A stretch of DNA of 64,000 nt from Parapedobacter sp037190485 (GCA_037190485.1 JBBCJB010000013.1:1-64000); one strand, 5' to 3'. Positions 23,406 to 33,022 are shown, counted from the first letter of the stretch. Program-made: numbers and translations. The notes: generated from the sequence alone by a model not told the origin.

Positions 23406-25511
23406 TTAAGAAATCTTGTGCCAGCCGATGCCGGCCTCGTTTTGGGTGAGGTACTCGCGCAGGGGCGCATGTTCGGTTTTGGCCAAGGACGGGTCGTCTT
23501 GGAAGATGCCGATGACGCGGTTGCGCACTTCGGCCAGGAGCGCCTGGTCGGTCGTGAGGTCGGCCAGCCTGAGGTCAAGTACCCCGCTTTGCTGGGTGCC
23601 GGTGATGTCGCCCGGGCCGCGCAGCTGGAGGTCCACCTCGGCGATCTCGAAGCCGTCGTTGGTGCGCACCATGGTATCCAGGCGCAGCTTGCCGTCCTTG
23701 CCCAGCTTGTGGCCCGACATCAGGATGCAATACGATTGCTCGGCGCCGCGCCCGACGCGCCCACGCAGCTGGTGCAGTTGCGATAGGCCGAAGCGTTCGG
23801 CATTCTCGATGACCATCACCGAGGCGTTGGGTACGTCTACACCCACCTCGATCACCGTGGTGGCCACCATGATCTGCGTTTCGCCCTTGACGAAGCGTTG
23901 CATCTCGAACTCCTTGTCCTTGATGGGCATCTTGCCATGCACGATGCTGATGCGGTAGTGCGGCAGCGGGAATTCCTTCAGCAGGATGTCCAGGCCGGCT
24001 TCGAGGTACAGCAGATCCATTTTCTCGCTTTCCTTGATGAGCGGATACACGATGTAGACCTGCCGGCCCTTGGCGATCTCTTCTTTCATGAACCCGAACA
24101 TGCGCAGCCGGCTGCTTTCATACAGGTGCAGGGTCTTGATGGGCTTGCGGCCCGCGGGGAGCTCGTCGATGACGGAGATGTCAAGGTCGCCATACAGCGT
24201 CATGGCGAGCGTACGGGGGATGGGCGTGGCCGTCATCACCAGCATGTGGGGAGGGATGGTGTTTTTGCGCCAGAGCTTGGCGCGCTGTTCCACGCCGAAG
24301 CGGTGTTGCTCGTCGATGACCACCAAACCGAGATTCTTGAAGCGTACCGCGTCTTCGAGCAGCGCATGGGTGCCCACCAGGATGTCCAGGGTGCCGTCTT
24401 CCAGTTGCGCATGGATGATACGCCTGTCCTTCCTGGGCGTGGAGCCGGTGAGCAACCGCACCGTGGCCAGCTGCTCGCCCAAGAGGCGCTTGATGCTGTG
24501 GTGGTGCTGTTGGGCAAGTATTTCGGTCGGTGCCATCAGGCAGGCCTGGAACCCGTTGTCGATGGCCAACAGCATGCTCATCAAGGCCACGACGGTCTTG
24601 CCGCTGCCCACGTCGCCTTGTACCAACCGGTTGAGCTGCGCGCCCGATGCCGTGTCTTTGCGGATTTCCTTGATGACGCGTTTCTGTGCACCGGTGAGCG
24701 AAAAGGGCAGCTTTTCGTTGTAGCATGTATTGAAGTGATGCCCAACCACGTCAAACCGATGTCCCTTGAACTTCTGCGTGTTCAGCAACTTGTTCTTGAG
24801 CAGCTTGAGCTGGATGAAAAAGAGTTCGTCGAATTTGAGCCTGTGGGTGGCCGCGGCGAGTTCCTGCGTATCGCGCGGGAAATGGATGGCGGCCAAGGCA
24901 TCCGGCAGCGGCATGAGCCGATGCCGCTCGCGGATGTACCCGGGCAGCGTTTCGGACAACTGCGGGCCGATGCTCTCCAGCAAGGCGGCTTGGAGCTTCT
25001 GGATGCCCCGGCTGTCAAGCGCGAATTTCTTGAGCTTCTCGGTCGAGCCATACACGGGCTGAAGGCTCTGGTTGCCCGCTTGCGTGGCGCCCGGCTGGTA
25101 GCGCTCCAACTCGGGATGCGTGATCGAGAGCTGGCCGTTGAAGACCGAGGGTTTGCCATAGGCCACGTAGGCCGCACCCACGGACAGCGACTTCTTGAGC
25201 CACGCGATGCTTTGGAACCACACCAGCTCCATCGTACCGGTATCGTCCCTGAAGTGGCCCACCAGCCGCTTGCCGCGGCGTTCGCCAAGCTCTTCGACAT
25301 GCACCAACCGGCCGATGACCTGGGCCGCGGGCATGTCTGCGCCGAGTTGGCCGATCTTGTGGAATTGCGTGCGGTCGATGTACCGGAACGGATAGTGCTG
25401 CAACAGGTCGCCGAACGTATGGATGCCCAATTCGCCCTTGAGCACCTCCGCGCGGCTCGGGCCGACGCCTTTGAGGTATTCGATGGGCGTTATGGTGCTG
25501 TAGGGTGCCAA
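23406..25511 (-). CDS. recG: ATP-dependent DNA helicase RecG
   Basis: A 701-residue branch-migration helicase that reverses stalled forks. The N-terminal wedge/OB domain starts PIEYLKGVGPSRAEVLKGELGIHTFGDLLQHYPFRYIDR. Helicase motifs follow: Walker A LVQGDVGSGKTVVAL (~300), DEQHRFGVEQR (~397), TATPIPRTLAMTLYGDLD, and IEVGVDVPNASVMVIENAERFGLSQLHQLRGRVGRG. The C-terminal RecG hallmark is present. The length is normal. It follows the EamA gene by 23 bp, so is probably the last gene of a RidA-EamA-RecG transcript. Confidence 0.97.
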   Translation of the reverse strand: MAPYSTITPIEYLKGVGPSRAEVLKGELGIHTFGDLLQHYPFRYIDRTQFHKIGQLGADMPAAQVIGRLVHVEELGERRGKRLVGHFRDDTGTMELVWFQSIAWLKKSLSVGAAYVAYGKPSVFNGQLSITHPELERYQPGATQAGNQSLQPVYGSTEKLKKFALDSRGIQKLQAALLESIGPQLSETLPGYIRERHRLMPLPDALAAIHFPRDTQELAAATHRLKFDELFFIQLKLLKNKLLNTQKFKGHRFDVVGHHFNTCYNEKLPFSLTGAQKRVIKEIRKDTASGAQLNRLVQGDVGSGKTVVALMSMLLAIDNGFQACLMAPTEILAQQHHHSIKRLLGEQLATVRLLTGSTPRKDRRIIHAQLEDGTLDILVGTHALLEDAVRFKNLGLVVIDEQHRFGVEQRAKLWRKNTIPPHMLVMTATPIPRTLAMTLYGDLDISVIDELPAGRKPIKTLHLYESSRLRMFGFMKEEIAKGRQVYIVYPLIKESEKMDLLYLEAGLDILLKEFPLPHYRISIVHGKMPIKDKEFEMQRFVKGETQIMVATTVIEVGVDVPNASVMVIENAERFGLSQLHQLRGRVGRGAEQSYCILMSGHKLGKDGKLRLDTMVRTNDGFEIAEVDLQLRGPGDITGTQQSGVLDLRLADLTTDQALLAEVRNRVIGIFQDDPSLAKTEHAPLREYLTQNEAGIGWHKIS

Positions 25512-25534
25512 GAGGTTCTTTCGCTTTCGACCGT

Positions 25535-26434
25535 TCAGGCGAATTTATGAATTACCTTTCGGAGTGTGCCAAAATTAAACAAGAATACGGCGATGAGCAG
25601 GATCGAATAGGCCAAGAGCTGATGGATGCCGATGCGCTCATGGAAATACACCACGGCCACCGCGAAGGCAATGACGGGGTTGACGTAGATGAGGATGCCC
25701 ACCGTCGACGACGAGATGCCATTGAGCGCATACAGGCTCAGGTACAGCGGGATGATGGTGAACACGATGGCAATGACGATGATGTTGAACCAGAATGTCG
25801 GATCCAGCGGGATGGGGTGCTGTTGCCAGAGGAGCAGCGGCAGGATGAACAGGCTACAGAAGGTCAACTGGACGGCCAACACATTGAGCTTGTCGACCTG
25901 TTGGATGACCCGCTGGGTGACGAGGTACAGCGCATAGAGGGAGGCGATGCCCACCGACCAGCACACCTCGTAAAAGGAGCCCTTGGCCAATAGGGCTACG
26001 CTGATGAAGGCGATGGCGATACTGACCTTCTTGAGCGTGGAAAGCCCTTCCTTGAGGATGACGAAGCCCGCCAGCGTGGTGAGTAGCGGGCAAACGAGGT
26101 ACGCGAACGCCGCCGACTGGATGCTGACCCGGTTGACCGCGTAGATGAAGGTAAACCAATTGCCCATGATGAGCAGCGACGCCGCGAGCGAAAGCCCAAT
26201 CAGCCGGTTCCGCGCGGCGGCAGGGAGCTGCCGGACGTGCTTTATGTCTGCGGCCAGGCGTTGTTTCCGGAAGACGACGATGAACGACCAGATGGCAACG
26301 ACCGAGACGAAGATCCGGTAATAGAGGATGTCTTCAGCCGGCCACGCCTGGATCTCGCGCAGCGGGATGGACATGAAGCCCCAAAGCGCCGCCGCGAAGA
26401 ACGCGGCCGAAAAATATTTGAGGCGTCCGTGCAT
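25535..26434 (-). CDS. EamA family transporter (RarD-like)
   Basis: A 299-residue inner-membrane protein with about ten transmembrane helices in two EamA repeats: FSAAFFAAALWGFMSIPL starts the first, SVGIASLYALYLVTQRVI the second. The DMT-superfamily pattern SIQSAAFAYLVCPLLTTLAGFVILKEGLS supports the call. It is probably an exporter of a metabolite or amino acid; substrate unknown. It starts one base after the RidA stop, so the two are co-transcribed. Confidence 0.9.
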   Translation of the reverse strand: MHGRLKYFSAAFFAAALWGFMSIPLREIQAWPAEDILYYRIFVSVVAIWSFIVVFRKQRLAADIKHVRQLPAAARNRLIGLSLAASLLIMGNWFTFIYAVNRVSIQSAAFAYLVCPLLTTLAGFVILKEGLSTLKKVSIAIAFISVALLAKGSFYEVCWSVGIASLYALYLVTQRVIQQVDKLNVLAVQLTFCSLFILPLLLWQQHPIPLDPTFWFNIIVIAIVFTIIPLYLSLYALNGISSSTVGILIYVNPVIAFAVAVVYFHERIGIHQLLAYSILLIAVFLFNFGTLRKVIHKFA

Positions 26435-26821
26435 CTATGCTTTCCAAGCGATGACCGAAATCTCTACGTTGACGTTCTTTGGCAATCCGGCCACGGCCAC
26501 CGTTTCCCGGGCAGGGGCTTCTGAGGTGAAATACGCGCCATAAACAGCATTTACCGCCGCGAAATCGGCCATGTCCCGCAGGAAGATGGTGGTCTTGACC
26601 ACATCCGAAAACGCATAGCCTGCCGCGTTGAGCACGGCCCCGACGTTGTCGAGCACCTGGCGTGCCTCGTCCGATACGCCTCCTTGGATGAGTTCGCCCG
26701 TTTCAGGCGAAAGCGGGATCTGGCCTGAAACATACAGGGTATTGCCCGCCTGGATCGCTTGGTTGTACGGGCCGATGGGCGCCGGGGCCTGATCGGTGTT
26801 GATGATTGTTTTGCTTGACAT
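26435..26821 (-). CDS. ridA: RidA family imine deaminase
   Basis: A 128-residue RidA/YjgF protein (start ATG 26821; the longer frame overlaps the upstream small gene). It hydrolyses reactive 2-aminoacrylate and other enamines released by PLP enzymes. The motifs are intact: APAPIGPYNQAIQAGNTLYVSGQIPLSPETGELI, the catalytic-site region ARETVAVAGLPKNVNVEISVIA with the conserved Arg, and VVKTTIFLRDMADFAAVN. It sits between a small membrane protein gene and the EamA transporter gene. Confidence 0.95.
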   Translation of the reverse strand: MSSKTIINTDQAPAPIGPYNQAIQAGNTLYVSGQIPLSPETGELIQGGVSDEARQVLDNVGAVLNAAGYAFSDVVKTTIFLRDMADFAAVNAVYGAYFTSEAPARETVAVAGLPKNVNVEISVIAWKA

Positions 26822-26837
26822 ACAACAGTGGTTAACG

Positions 26838-26978
26838 TTACTTGAAAAAGAGCCATTCCACGATCTTGTAGCCAATGGCCAGCAAAAACAGCGTGATGGC
26901 CGTCGCGTTGATGATGTGCATCACGCGCAGATTGAAATTGCTTGGCCGATTGGGATCTTTTTTCCTGAAAAAATACAT
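26838..26978 (-). CDS. Small membrane protein, DUF6728-like, 46 aa
   Basis: A short gene starting at ATG 26978 (MYFFRKKDPNRPSNFNLRVMHIINAT...). One transmembrane helix (ATAITLFLLAIGYKIVEWLFF) follows a cytoplasmic basic segment. The pattern DPNxPSNxNLxxMHxIN is typical of the Bacteroidota DUF6728 family, function unknown. It is 16 bp upstream of ridA on the same strand and likely co-transcribed. Confidence 0.7.
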   Translation of the reverse strand: MYFFRKKDPNRPSNFNLRVMHIINATAITLFLLAIGYKIVEWLFFK

Positions 26979-26994
26979 GGCGCTGCTAAGATAT

Positions 26995-27033
26995 AAAAAA
27001 GCCGCCCTGGAAGCAACTGCCCAGGACGGCTTT
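26995..27033 (-). terminator. Terminator of the cupin gene
   Basis: Arms AAAGCCGCCCTGG (26998-27010) and CCAGGACGGCTTT (27021-27033) pair with one mismatch. On the minus strand the stem is followed by a run of six T residues; it lies 20 bp past the stop codon. Confidence 0.85.
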
Positions 27034-27052
27034 CCCACATAACTGGGAATGG

Positions 27053-27919
27053 TTACTTGACCTTCCTGAGGGCGCGCTCCGCACGCTTATTCGCCTCGCT
27101 GATCTTGTAGTGGAACCAACGGTCCTTGAAGATCTTGCGCATGGTGTTGTCGAAGTTGCGGGTGATGACCAGGTTGCGGAAACCGCGCCATTTGTCATAC
27201 ACCTTTGACGGCAATGCCCGTACGCTGATGGAATACCCTTCCGTAACGTACTGGATGTAATGCCACCAGCCAGAAGGCATGTACAGCGTCTCACCGGGAT
27301 GTATCTCCGCTTCATAGCCGTTGAGGTATCGCAACGCCGGGAATTTTTCGAAATCCGGGTTCTTGATGTTGGCGATGCTGTGGAAATTGTAGGGTAATTT
27401 GTACATCAGGTCCGACTGCTCCAACGGGAATAGCCAGATTTTCTTGATGCCCTTGTATTGCGTGATGAACACGTGCGACATGTCGATGTCGAAATGATTG
27501 CGCGTACTCGAGCCCTCGCCGCCGAAGAAGAGGTAAGGCAACCACTGCAACACCTTCCCACCCGTGACGTCATTGTAGATGAGGTCATGGTTCAGCTCGG
27601 GCTTCAATTTCATGAGGTTGAACAGGAAGATGCGCAAATCCGTGGGTTCGCGCTCGATGGTGTCCAAATACTCACTGAATTTCATCTTGGCGACGGGGGC
27701 GCTCGCCGCCCGGTCGTTGGATGCATCTTCCCTGCCGTGCAGGGAAATCACGGTATCTCCTGCTATTTCCTTGAAATAGTCATAGCTCCATTTGGTCCAT
27801 GCCGGGCTGTCTTTGCGGACGAAATCGTCCATGACCACGGGAACGCCCTTATCGAGGTGGTTTTTGATGAAGTCAGCCGAGCTAATCCCGGAGATTTTTT
27901 CTACTTTTTTGAGTTGCAC
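27053..27919 (-). CDS. Cupin-like (JmjC-type) 2-oxoglutarate/Fe(II) oxygenase
   Basis: A 288-residue cupin_8/JmjC-like protein. The iron-binding facial triad is visible: His142-x-Asp144 in TRNHFDIDMSHVF and His220 in MPSGWWHYIQYV. Lys169-Lys170 in GIKKIWLFP fits the 2-oxoglutarate site. Relatives hydroxylate protein or small-molecule substrates; the target here is unknown. The start is GTG at 27917-27919 with no in-frame ATG nearby. A consensus promoter is about 35 bp upstream and a terminator follows, so it is monocistronic. Confidence 0.88.
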   Translation of the reverse strand: MQLKKVEKISGISSADFIKNHLDKGVPVVMDDFVRKDSPAWTKWSYDYFKEIAGDTVISLHGREDASNDRAASAPVAKMKFSEYLDTIEREPTDLRIFLFNLMKLKPELNHDLIYNDVTGGKVLQWLPYLFFGGEGSSTRNHFDIDMSHVFITQYKGIKKIWLFPLEQSDLMYKLPYNFHSIANIKNPDFEKFPALRYLNGYEAEIHPGETLYMPSGWWHYIQYVTEGYSISVRALPSKVYDKWRGFRNLVITRNFDNTMRKIFKDRWFHYKISEANKRAERALRKVK

Positions 27920-27950
27920 GACTTAATATCCGTTTTGAAAATTGTTAATG

Positions 27951-27979
27951 CAAACCTAACAAATTCCCATGTGCTCCAA
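27951..27979 (-). promoter_or_regulatory. Promoter of the cupin gene
   Basis: TTG, 18 bp, TAGGTTTG on the minus strand; exact -33/-7 boxes, about 32 bp before the GTG start. Confidence 0.65.
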
Positions 27980-28082
27980 TAGGGGACACGCCAATTTTAC
28001 ATTTGCATTATAAAGAGGACACAACCATTTACGTGCCAAAAAAAAGCGCGGTTCCGTGAAGTGATGAATGTCATTTTTTCGG

Positions 28083-29072
28083 TCAATACGACCAGAGGTC
28101 CTGCTCGAAATCGACGAGGCCCTTCTTGATGCGTTCGGCCTCATACAGCCGCTCCACGCCATTGTCGACGTAGTCCCGGATGCGGAGGTCGTCGGGGTTG
28201 GATTGCTTCACGATGTAGCTGGAGAAAAGCCGTTTGATGAACAGGTCATCATAGCTGAGCCCCGTGGCGTCGTTGTGGCGTGACGTGACTTCCTTGTTCA
28301 CGAAGACGTGCCGGGCTTCCGGGAAATAGATCCAAAAGGCGGGGTAGGCATCGGCGGCGATGGACGGAGCGTCGCCGCCGGTATCCAAGCCGGGAATCGC
28401 CATCGGGTCCGCACCGAAGTCATCGGTACCCAGGTCGCCCGCACCGAAATCATCGGCGAACGCATCGCCGCCGGTCAATTCCTCGAGCTTCGGTGTCACC
28501 AAGGGGGCGATGCCAATGATGCGGGCTTCGAAAATGGAGCGTTGCTTGTCAAAGATCCAGTCTTCCTTGATGCGGAAGCGCACCACATCATCCGGATTGA
28601 ATGCCGACGCCTCGAAATGCGAAGCGATCACGTTGCCATCCGCATCGTATTCTTCCACCAAGGTACTGTCCGAGCCAAACCGACCCAGCACCTGATCGGG
28701 CGCGAGGCGGGTCTTGAAACTGTCGCCCGTGGGGTCGTCTTCGGTAGGGGTAGGGTCATAGGCGGTGAGCTCGCCCGCCAACACCGCTTGCATGATCACG
28801 TCGATGAGCCGCGACTTGGGCGAGGCATAGATGCTGTTCATCTTTTCGCGCACATCGAACTCACGCCAGATCCGTTTCACGTACGCCACGTCCGTGGAGC
28901 GGATAACCGAGTACGGGACCACTTCGCGATCCAGGATGTCGGATTTGACATAATAGCCGTCTATCGGCGGCTCCTCGGCGGCAATGGGCGTCGTGCTGTT
29001 GGCCAGGTTGCCTTGTTGGGCCGTGGCGGAAAGGCCAGCGGCCAGCAGGAACATAATACCATACACTTTCAT
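28083..29072 (-). CDS. gldN: Gliding motility / type IX secretion protein GldN
   Basis: A 329-residue periplasmic protein with signal peptide MKVYGIMFLLAAGLSATAQQ. GldN forms, with GldK, the outer ring of the type IX secretion core. Typical family stretches: DILDREVVPYSVIRSTDVAYVKRIWREFDVREKMN, LIDVIMQAVLAGELTAYDP, and WIYFPEARHVFVNKEVTSRHNDATGLSYDDLF. An Asp/Gly-rich insertion at about 210-245 (DAFADDFGAGDLGTDDFGAD) is species-specific low complexity. It is the last gene of gldKLMN, 23 bp after gldM. Confidence 0.95.
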   Translation of the reverse strand: MKVYGIMFLLAAGLSATAQQGNLANSTTPIAAEEPPIDGYYVKSDILDREVVPYSVIRSTDVAYVKRIWREFDVREKMNSIYASPKSRLIDVIMQAVLAGELTAYDPTPTEDDPTGDSFKTRLAPDQVLGRFGSDSTLVEEYDADGNVIASHFEASAFNPDDVVRFRIKEDWIFDKQRSIFEARIIGIAPLVTPKLEELTGGDAFADDFGAGDLGTDDFGADPMAIPGLDTGGDAPSIAADAYPAFWIYFPEARHVFVNKEVTSRHNDATGLSYDDLFIKRLFSSYIVKQSNPDDLRIRDYVDNGVERLYEAERIKKGLVDFEQDLWSY

Positions 29073-29095
29073 CGTGACCTCCTTGCTTGCAATGA

Positions 29096-30631
29096 TTAAT
29101 TGATTCTGAACGAAACCGGATCCAGTTCCTGTTGGATCCCGTCTGGGCCAACGGCAATGATGTTATAGAAAAATACGAACGAACCCGGTGATACCGAACC
29201 GAGCGCGTTGGCCATCGGCCCGGAGATGGCGCCATTGGTGCCCTGGTAGGGGCCCATCGGGTCCACGCGCGGTTTCTGGATGAGCATCGAAAAACGCGAG
29301 ATGTTGAACTTCGCATCGAATTCGAAATCGTCCAATGCGGCGAAAATCCGGTTCTGCCCCTTGATCTGCGCGGCGGCCAAGGCACCACCCGATTTCCCGG
29401 CTACTTTGGCCTGCGGCTTCGGGATGCGTTTCACCCTGAATTCGGTTGAACCCAACGATTGGGTCTGCTCGCCGAGCTTGGCCGATACGCTGATGCGCGC
29501 GGTGCCGGGTTGCGACACCCGGGCGGTGTATTTGCCGCCCGATCCCGATACGCTTACGCCTTGGCCGCTCACGGCCAGGCTTTCCTTGGGGATGCCGGGC
29601 GCGGAAACCGATATCGGATTGTCCACGCCGATATACAAGACATTCATCGCGTCGGGCGAAACCACCGCCGAAGGGCGCGCTACCTGATAGGTCTGCGGCT
29701 CGGTCACGTATTCCTTCACCGTGCCGTCGGTCTGCTTCACGCGGATGGTTCCCGTCCAATTGAACACGCCTTCGCTGCCGGTATTCACCGAGTAGGTGGC
29801 TTGACCGTCCGTAACCGGAAGGCTATTGCCGCCCACCGAAACCTCGGGGTTCGACTTGGAATCGTAGGCCGTAAGGAATACCTTGGCCGTGTAAGGCTGT
29901 CCTTGGATGATGTAAGACGATGGCGCGACGGCCACCGCGGCGAACCGGTCGAGGTTGACCACGGCGATGTCCATTTCGCCGAAGATATGCTTAACCACCG
30001 CCGCTTCGGCGTTCTTCACGTCTGCCTTGATCTTTTCCAAAGCCGTGATGGCCGCCGTAAGCGGGATGCCATTGCCGAAGTTGGCTTGCTCCCACGATTT
30101 CTTGATGCCGCCGCGGGCGGGTGGGTCTTGGGCGTCCAACGAGAAGGATACCTCATTGTTGGATAGCGCCAGCAGTTGCTCGCGCGTCTCGTGGATGAGT
30201 TTGCGCAATCGCTCGGCGCGGCTCTCGCCACCTTCCTTTTGATTGATCATTTGATGCGGGCTGATGCTGAGGTTGTCACGCTTCCGGATGTCGCCCGTGG
30301 TTTCATTCTGGCCACCGCCCTCGTTTTCAAGCAGTATTTTCAACGAATCGATGTAGCCCGAAAGGTTGCCGGCCAGCTGACTGGCCTGTTCGGCCCGGCC
30401 CAATATGGGTTTGGCCCGCTCGGGCTCATCCTTGAGCTTGGTGGCCCGGAAGGCCGTGAACATGTTGTCTATGCCTTCCTGCGTATTCTGGGTGGACGTG
30501 CCGAGGCTGGTGGCCAGGTTCTTGAAGGCATCGAGTACCGAATCGCTCACGTTCAACGCCACCAATCCCAGCAGCACCAGGTACAGGATGCCCATCATCC
30601 GCTGCCTTGGGGTCTGTTTTCCTGCTGCCAT
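29096..30631 (-). CDS. gldM: Type IX secretion motor protein GldM
   Basis: A 511-residue protein. One N-terminal transmembrane helix (RQRMMGILYLVLLGLVALNVS) pairs with GldL in the proton-driven motor. A long periplasmic part of several beta domains transmits torque to the GldKN ring. The start MAAGKQTPRQRMMGILYLVLLGLVALNVSDSVLDAF is the conserved GldM N-terminus, including the motor glutamine-arginine region. It starts 3 bp after the gldL stop. Complete length. Confidence 0.96.
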   Translation of the reverse strand: MAAGKQTPRQRMMGILYLVLLGLVALNVSDSVLDAFKNLATSLGTSTQNTQEGIDNMFTAFRATKLKDEPERAKPILGRAEQASQLAGNLSGYIDSLKILLENEGGGQNETTGDIRKRDNLSISPHQMINQKEGGESRAERLRKLIHETREQLLALSNNEVSFSLDAQDPPARGGIKKSWEQANFGNGIPLTAAITALEKIKADVKNAEAAVVKHIFGEMDIAVVNLDRFAAVAVAPSSYIIQGQPYTAKVFLTAYDSKSNPEVSVGGNSLPVTDGQATYSVNTGSEGVFNWTGTIRVKQTDGTVKEYVTEPQTYQVARPSAVVSPDAMNVLYIGVDNPISVSAPGIPKESLAVSGQGVSVSGSGGKYTARVSQPGTARISVSAKLGEQTQSLGSTEFRVKRIPKPQAKVAGKSGGALAAAQIKGQNRIFAALDDFEFDAKFNISRFSMLIQKPRVDPMGPYQGTNGAISGPMANALGSVSPGSFVFFYNIIAVGPDGIQQELDPVSFRIN

Positions 30632-30634
30632 GGC

Positions 30635-31438
30635 TTACGCGCGTGGTTGGTTCATCGCTGCCAACATGTTGCCGTAGATGGCGTTCAACGACGCCAGGTT
30701 TTTGTTGAGGCTGCTTACCTGATCCTTCAATTGGTTGGTATCCGCGGCCGAATCGTTGAAGTTCTTCAGCGTCTGCGCGATGCTGTCGTAATGTTGGCTC
30801 AGGCTTTTGAGTTTTTCGCCCGATTCCCTGAGTTCCAATTCATAGACGGCATTGAGCTGTTGCAGGTTGTTGGCCAGCTTGCCCACTTGTTCCTGATAGG
30901 TTTTCGCGTCGCTGCTGCCGGCGCCGATCTCGGCCAGGTCGCGCGAGGCACGCTCGAAGGCCACGTTGAGCTGGTCGAAACTCGTGGTGGCGCCCTTTAC
31001 CTTTTCGGTGAATTGGCTGGTGGCGAGCGAAGCGTCCGATACGTTGGATATGGCAGATACCTTGTCGCCGAACGACCGGAGGCCGTCGCCGAGGTTGCCG
31101 ATCAGGTCGGGGCTGATGCGGGCATCCTGGAGCATCTTGTCAAGCGCGGCGGTGGTGCCCACGCCTACATTGGCCGCGGGCCGGACCGTGGCTTTGGGAA
31201 GCTCCCCGTCGTAGCTCTCGGCCAGTTCGGGGTAAACGCGCGTCCAGTCGACATCTTTTTCATCGTTCTGGAAGCCGAGCAACAGGAACAGCAATGCTTC
31301 CGTGCCGAGCCCCAGGATGATCATCCAGTCGCCCCACGGCCAATGCTGCAATTTGGCCATCAACCCGATGATGACCACCGTTGCGCCCCATGAAACAATA
31401 TTGTTGATACCTACTTTGAATTTGCGTTTTTCTGCCAT
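30635..31438 (-). CDS. gldL: Type IX secretion motor protein GldL
   Basis: A 267-residue inner-membrane protein; ATG 31438 (MAEKRKFKVG...) is preferred over one six codons upstream. Two transmembrane helices (NIVSWGATVVIIGLMAKLQHW and WMIILGLGTEALLFLLLGF) include the conserved Glu in LGTEALLF that carries protons. A long cytoplasmic coiled coil follows (RASRDLAEIGAGSSDAKTYQEQVGKLANNLQQLN...). With GldM it powers type IX secretion and gliding. Confidence 0.96.
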   Translation of the reverse strand: MAEKRKFKVGINNIVSWGATVVIIGLMAKLQHWPWGDWMIILGLGTEALLFLLLGFQNDEKDVDWTRVYPELAESYDGELPKATVRPAANVGVGTTAALDKMLQDARISPDLIGNLGDGLRSFGDKVSAISNVSDASLATSQFTEKVKGATTSFDQLNVAFERASRDLAEIGAGSSDAKTYQEQVGKLANNLQQLNAVYELELRESGEKLKSLSQHYDSIAQTLKNFNDSAADTNQLKDQVSSLNKNLASLNAIYGNMLAAMNQPRA

Positions 31439-31496
31439 GGTATTTTGATTAATCAATAACTGCTTGAACGATTGTCTTGTCCGTAAAAAAGCCGGG

Positions 31497-32810
31497 TCAA
31501 TTGCCCATCGGGTCTACGCCGGGATAGGCCGATACGCTCCGGAAGCCGATGTAGGATTTTGCGGTGTCCTGGTACTCGTATTGCCGGGCCGCATTCTGCA
31601 TGAAATACCCGATGTCTTTCCAGGAGCCCCCGCGGATAACCTTGCGCTTGAGCGTTTGCGGGTCGTCCGCTTTCGCGTCGTAGCGGTAGGTGGGGTTCAT
31701 GTCATGCACGAACGAGGAAGCCGACTCATTGAATGACGACGCGGTCCACTCGGCTACGTTGCCAGCCATGTTGTACAGGCCGAAATCATTGGGAAAGTAC
31801 GAATAGACCGGCGCGGTGTAGGCCGCCCCATCGTCGAGGTAATTGCCCCGTCCCGGTTTGAAGTTGGCCATCAGGCAGCCCTTGGCATTGCGCGCCGAGG
31901 GGCCTCCCCACGGATACTGCGTGCCCACGCGGCCACCGCGGGCCGCGTATTCCCACTCGGCCTCCGAAGGCAGCATGTACGGCTGCCGTACTTCCTTGCT
32001 CCCGCCCCGTCGGCTGCGCTGGTGATTCTCGAACAGTCGCGAGCGCCAAGTGCTGAAGGCCTGCGCCTGCCGCCACGTGACGCCAACGACCGGATACTCG
32101 TCAAACGAAGGGTGCGAGAAATAGCCTTCTACCATCGGTTCGTTCTGTGCATAGCTGAAGTCGTTGAGCCATACGGTGGTGTCCGGGTACACCAGGATGG
32201 TGTCGCGCCGGATGAAATCCGATCGGGACTTGGTCGGGTCGTTCTTGGCTGCCGTGGCGGCGCGGAGGTCATACCAGTCGTAGTGGTAGCGCAATAAACG
32301 GATATCGAGTTCGTCCTTGCCGAAAATGCGGTCTTCGCCTTGGTAGTACATTTGCCGCGTACGCTCGCGAACGGCTTGATCGCGCGAACTCCACAGCGAT
32401 CGGCGCCCGCCATTCACCTTCGACCAATCGATATACCGTTCGTTCGAACCTTCAACTTGAACGAAATAGCTGTCGTCTTGCAGGTAGTTGTAAATCAGGA
32501 TGGAATCGCGCACCCAGTTGACGAACTGCCGGTACTCGCTATTGGATATCTCGGTTTCATCCATGTAAAACGATGAGATCGTCACCTGCCTGTTTTGGGC
32601 GATCTGGGCAAACGTGATGTCCTCGTCCGATTGGCCCATCACGAACGTGCCTCCCGGCACCAAGACCATGCCGTAGGGCACTTTATTGGTCTTCAACCGG
32701 TCACGCTTGACGCCAACCAGTTCACCACCGCCCGATTTGCTGCAGCCCACGGCCAACAAGGCGAAGAGCACGACGTATAGTGTAGGTAAATGTATTTTCT
32801 TCAATCCCAT
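31497..32810 (-). CDS. gldK: Type IX secretion ring lipoprotein GldK
   Basis: A 437-residue SUMF1/formylglycine-enzyme-like lipoprotein; ATG 32810 gives a signal with lipobox Cys23 (LLAVGC). Motifs: MVLVPGGTFVMGQSDED, SSFYMDETEISNSEYRQFVNWV, PVVGVTWRQAQAFSTWRSRLF, LPSEAEWEYAARGG, GLYNMAGNVAEWTASSF and KVIRGGSWKD. GldK is a structural relative of FGE without the enzymatic role and forms the ring with GldN. It is first in gldKLMN with its own promoter at 32880-32909. Confidence 0.95.
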   Translation of the reverse strand: MGLKKIHLPTLYVVLFALLAVGCSKSGGGELVGVKRDRLKTNKVPYGMVLVPGGTFVMGQSDEDITFAQIAQNRQVTISSFYMDETEISNSEYRQFVNWVRDSILIYNYLQDDSYFVQVEGSNERYIDWSKVNGGRRSLWSSRDQAVRERTRQMYYQGEDRIFGKDELDIRLLRYHYDWYDLRAATAAKNDPTKSRSDFIRRDTILVYPDTTVWLNDFSYAQNEPMVEGYFSHPSFDEYPVVGVTWRQAQAFSTWRSRLFENHQRSRRGGSKEVRQPYMLPSEAEWEYAARGGRVGTQYPWGGPSARNAKGCLMANFKPGRGNYLDDGAAYTAPVYSYFPNDFGLYNMAGNVAEWTASSFNESASSFVHDMNPTYRYDAKADDPQTLKRKVIRGGSWKDIGYFMQNAARQYEYQDTAKSYIGFRSVSAYPGVDPMGN

Positions 32811-32879
32811 GATTAATAGCCCATTGCAATAACAAATTTCAGGCCAAACATTTCCGTGAGGCCACTTGCACCGATCGCG

Positions 32880-32909
32880 CAAAAGTAACCATCTTTTCGT
32901 TATGGCCAA
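32880..32909 (-). promoter_or_regulatory. gldKLMN promoter
   Basis: TTG, 19 bp, TACTTTTG on the minus strand: exact consensus boxes at optimal spacing, giving a leader of about 60 nt before gldK. Confidence 0.75.
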
Positions 32910-33022
32910 AAGGTCTATCCTGTCGTGTGCCAGAATCGCTCGTCATTCCCAATGAATAACGGCCATAAATTTATTAAAAGAAATGGTATTTTGGCTAAAA
33001 TGAAGGTTATTTTTGAAAAAAC

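Noticed and set aside
23898..25550. Plus-strand open frame of 550 codons over recG
   Set aside because: Antisense shadow of recG with no recognisable domain.
31497..32810. Formylglycine-generating enzyme / sulfatase maturation
   Set aside because: The SUMF1 fold is present but lipoprotein signal and gldLMN context identify GldK; no sulfatase is nearby.
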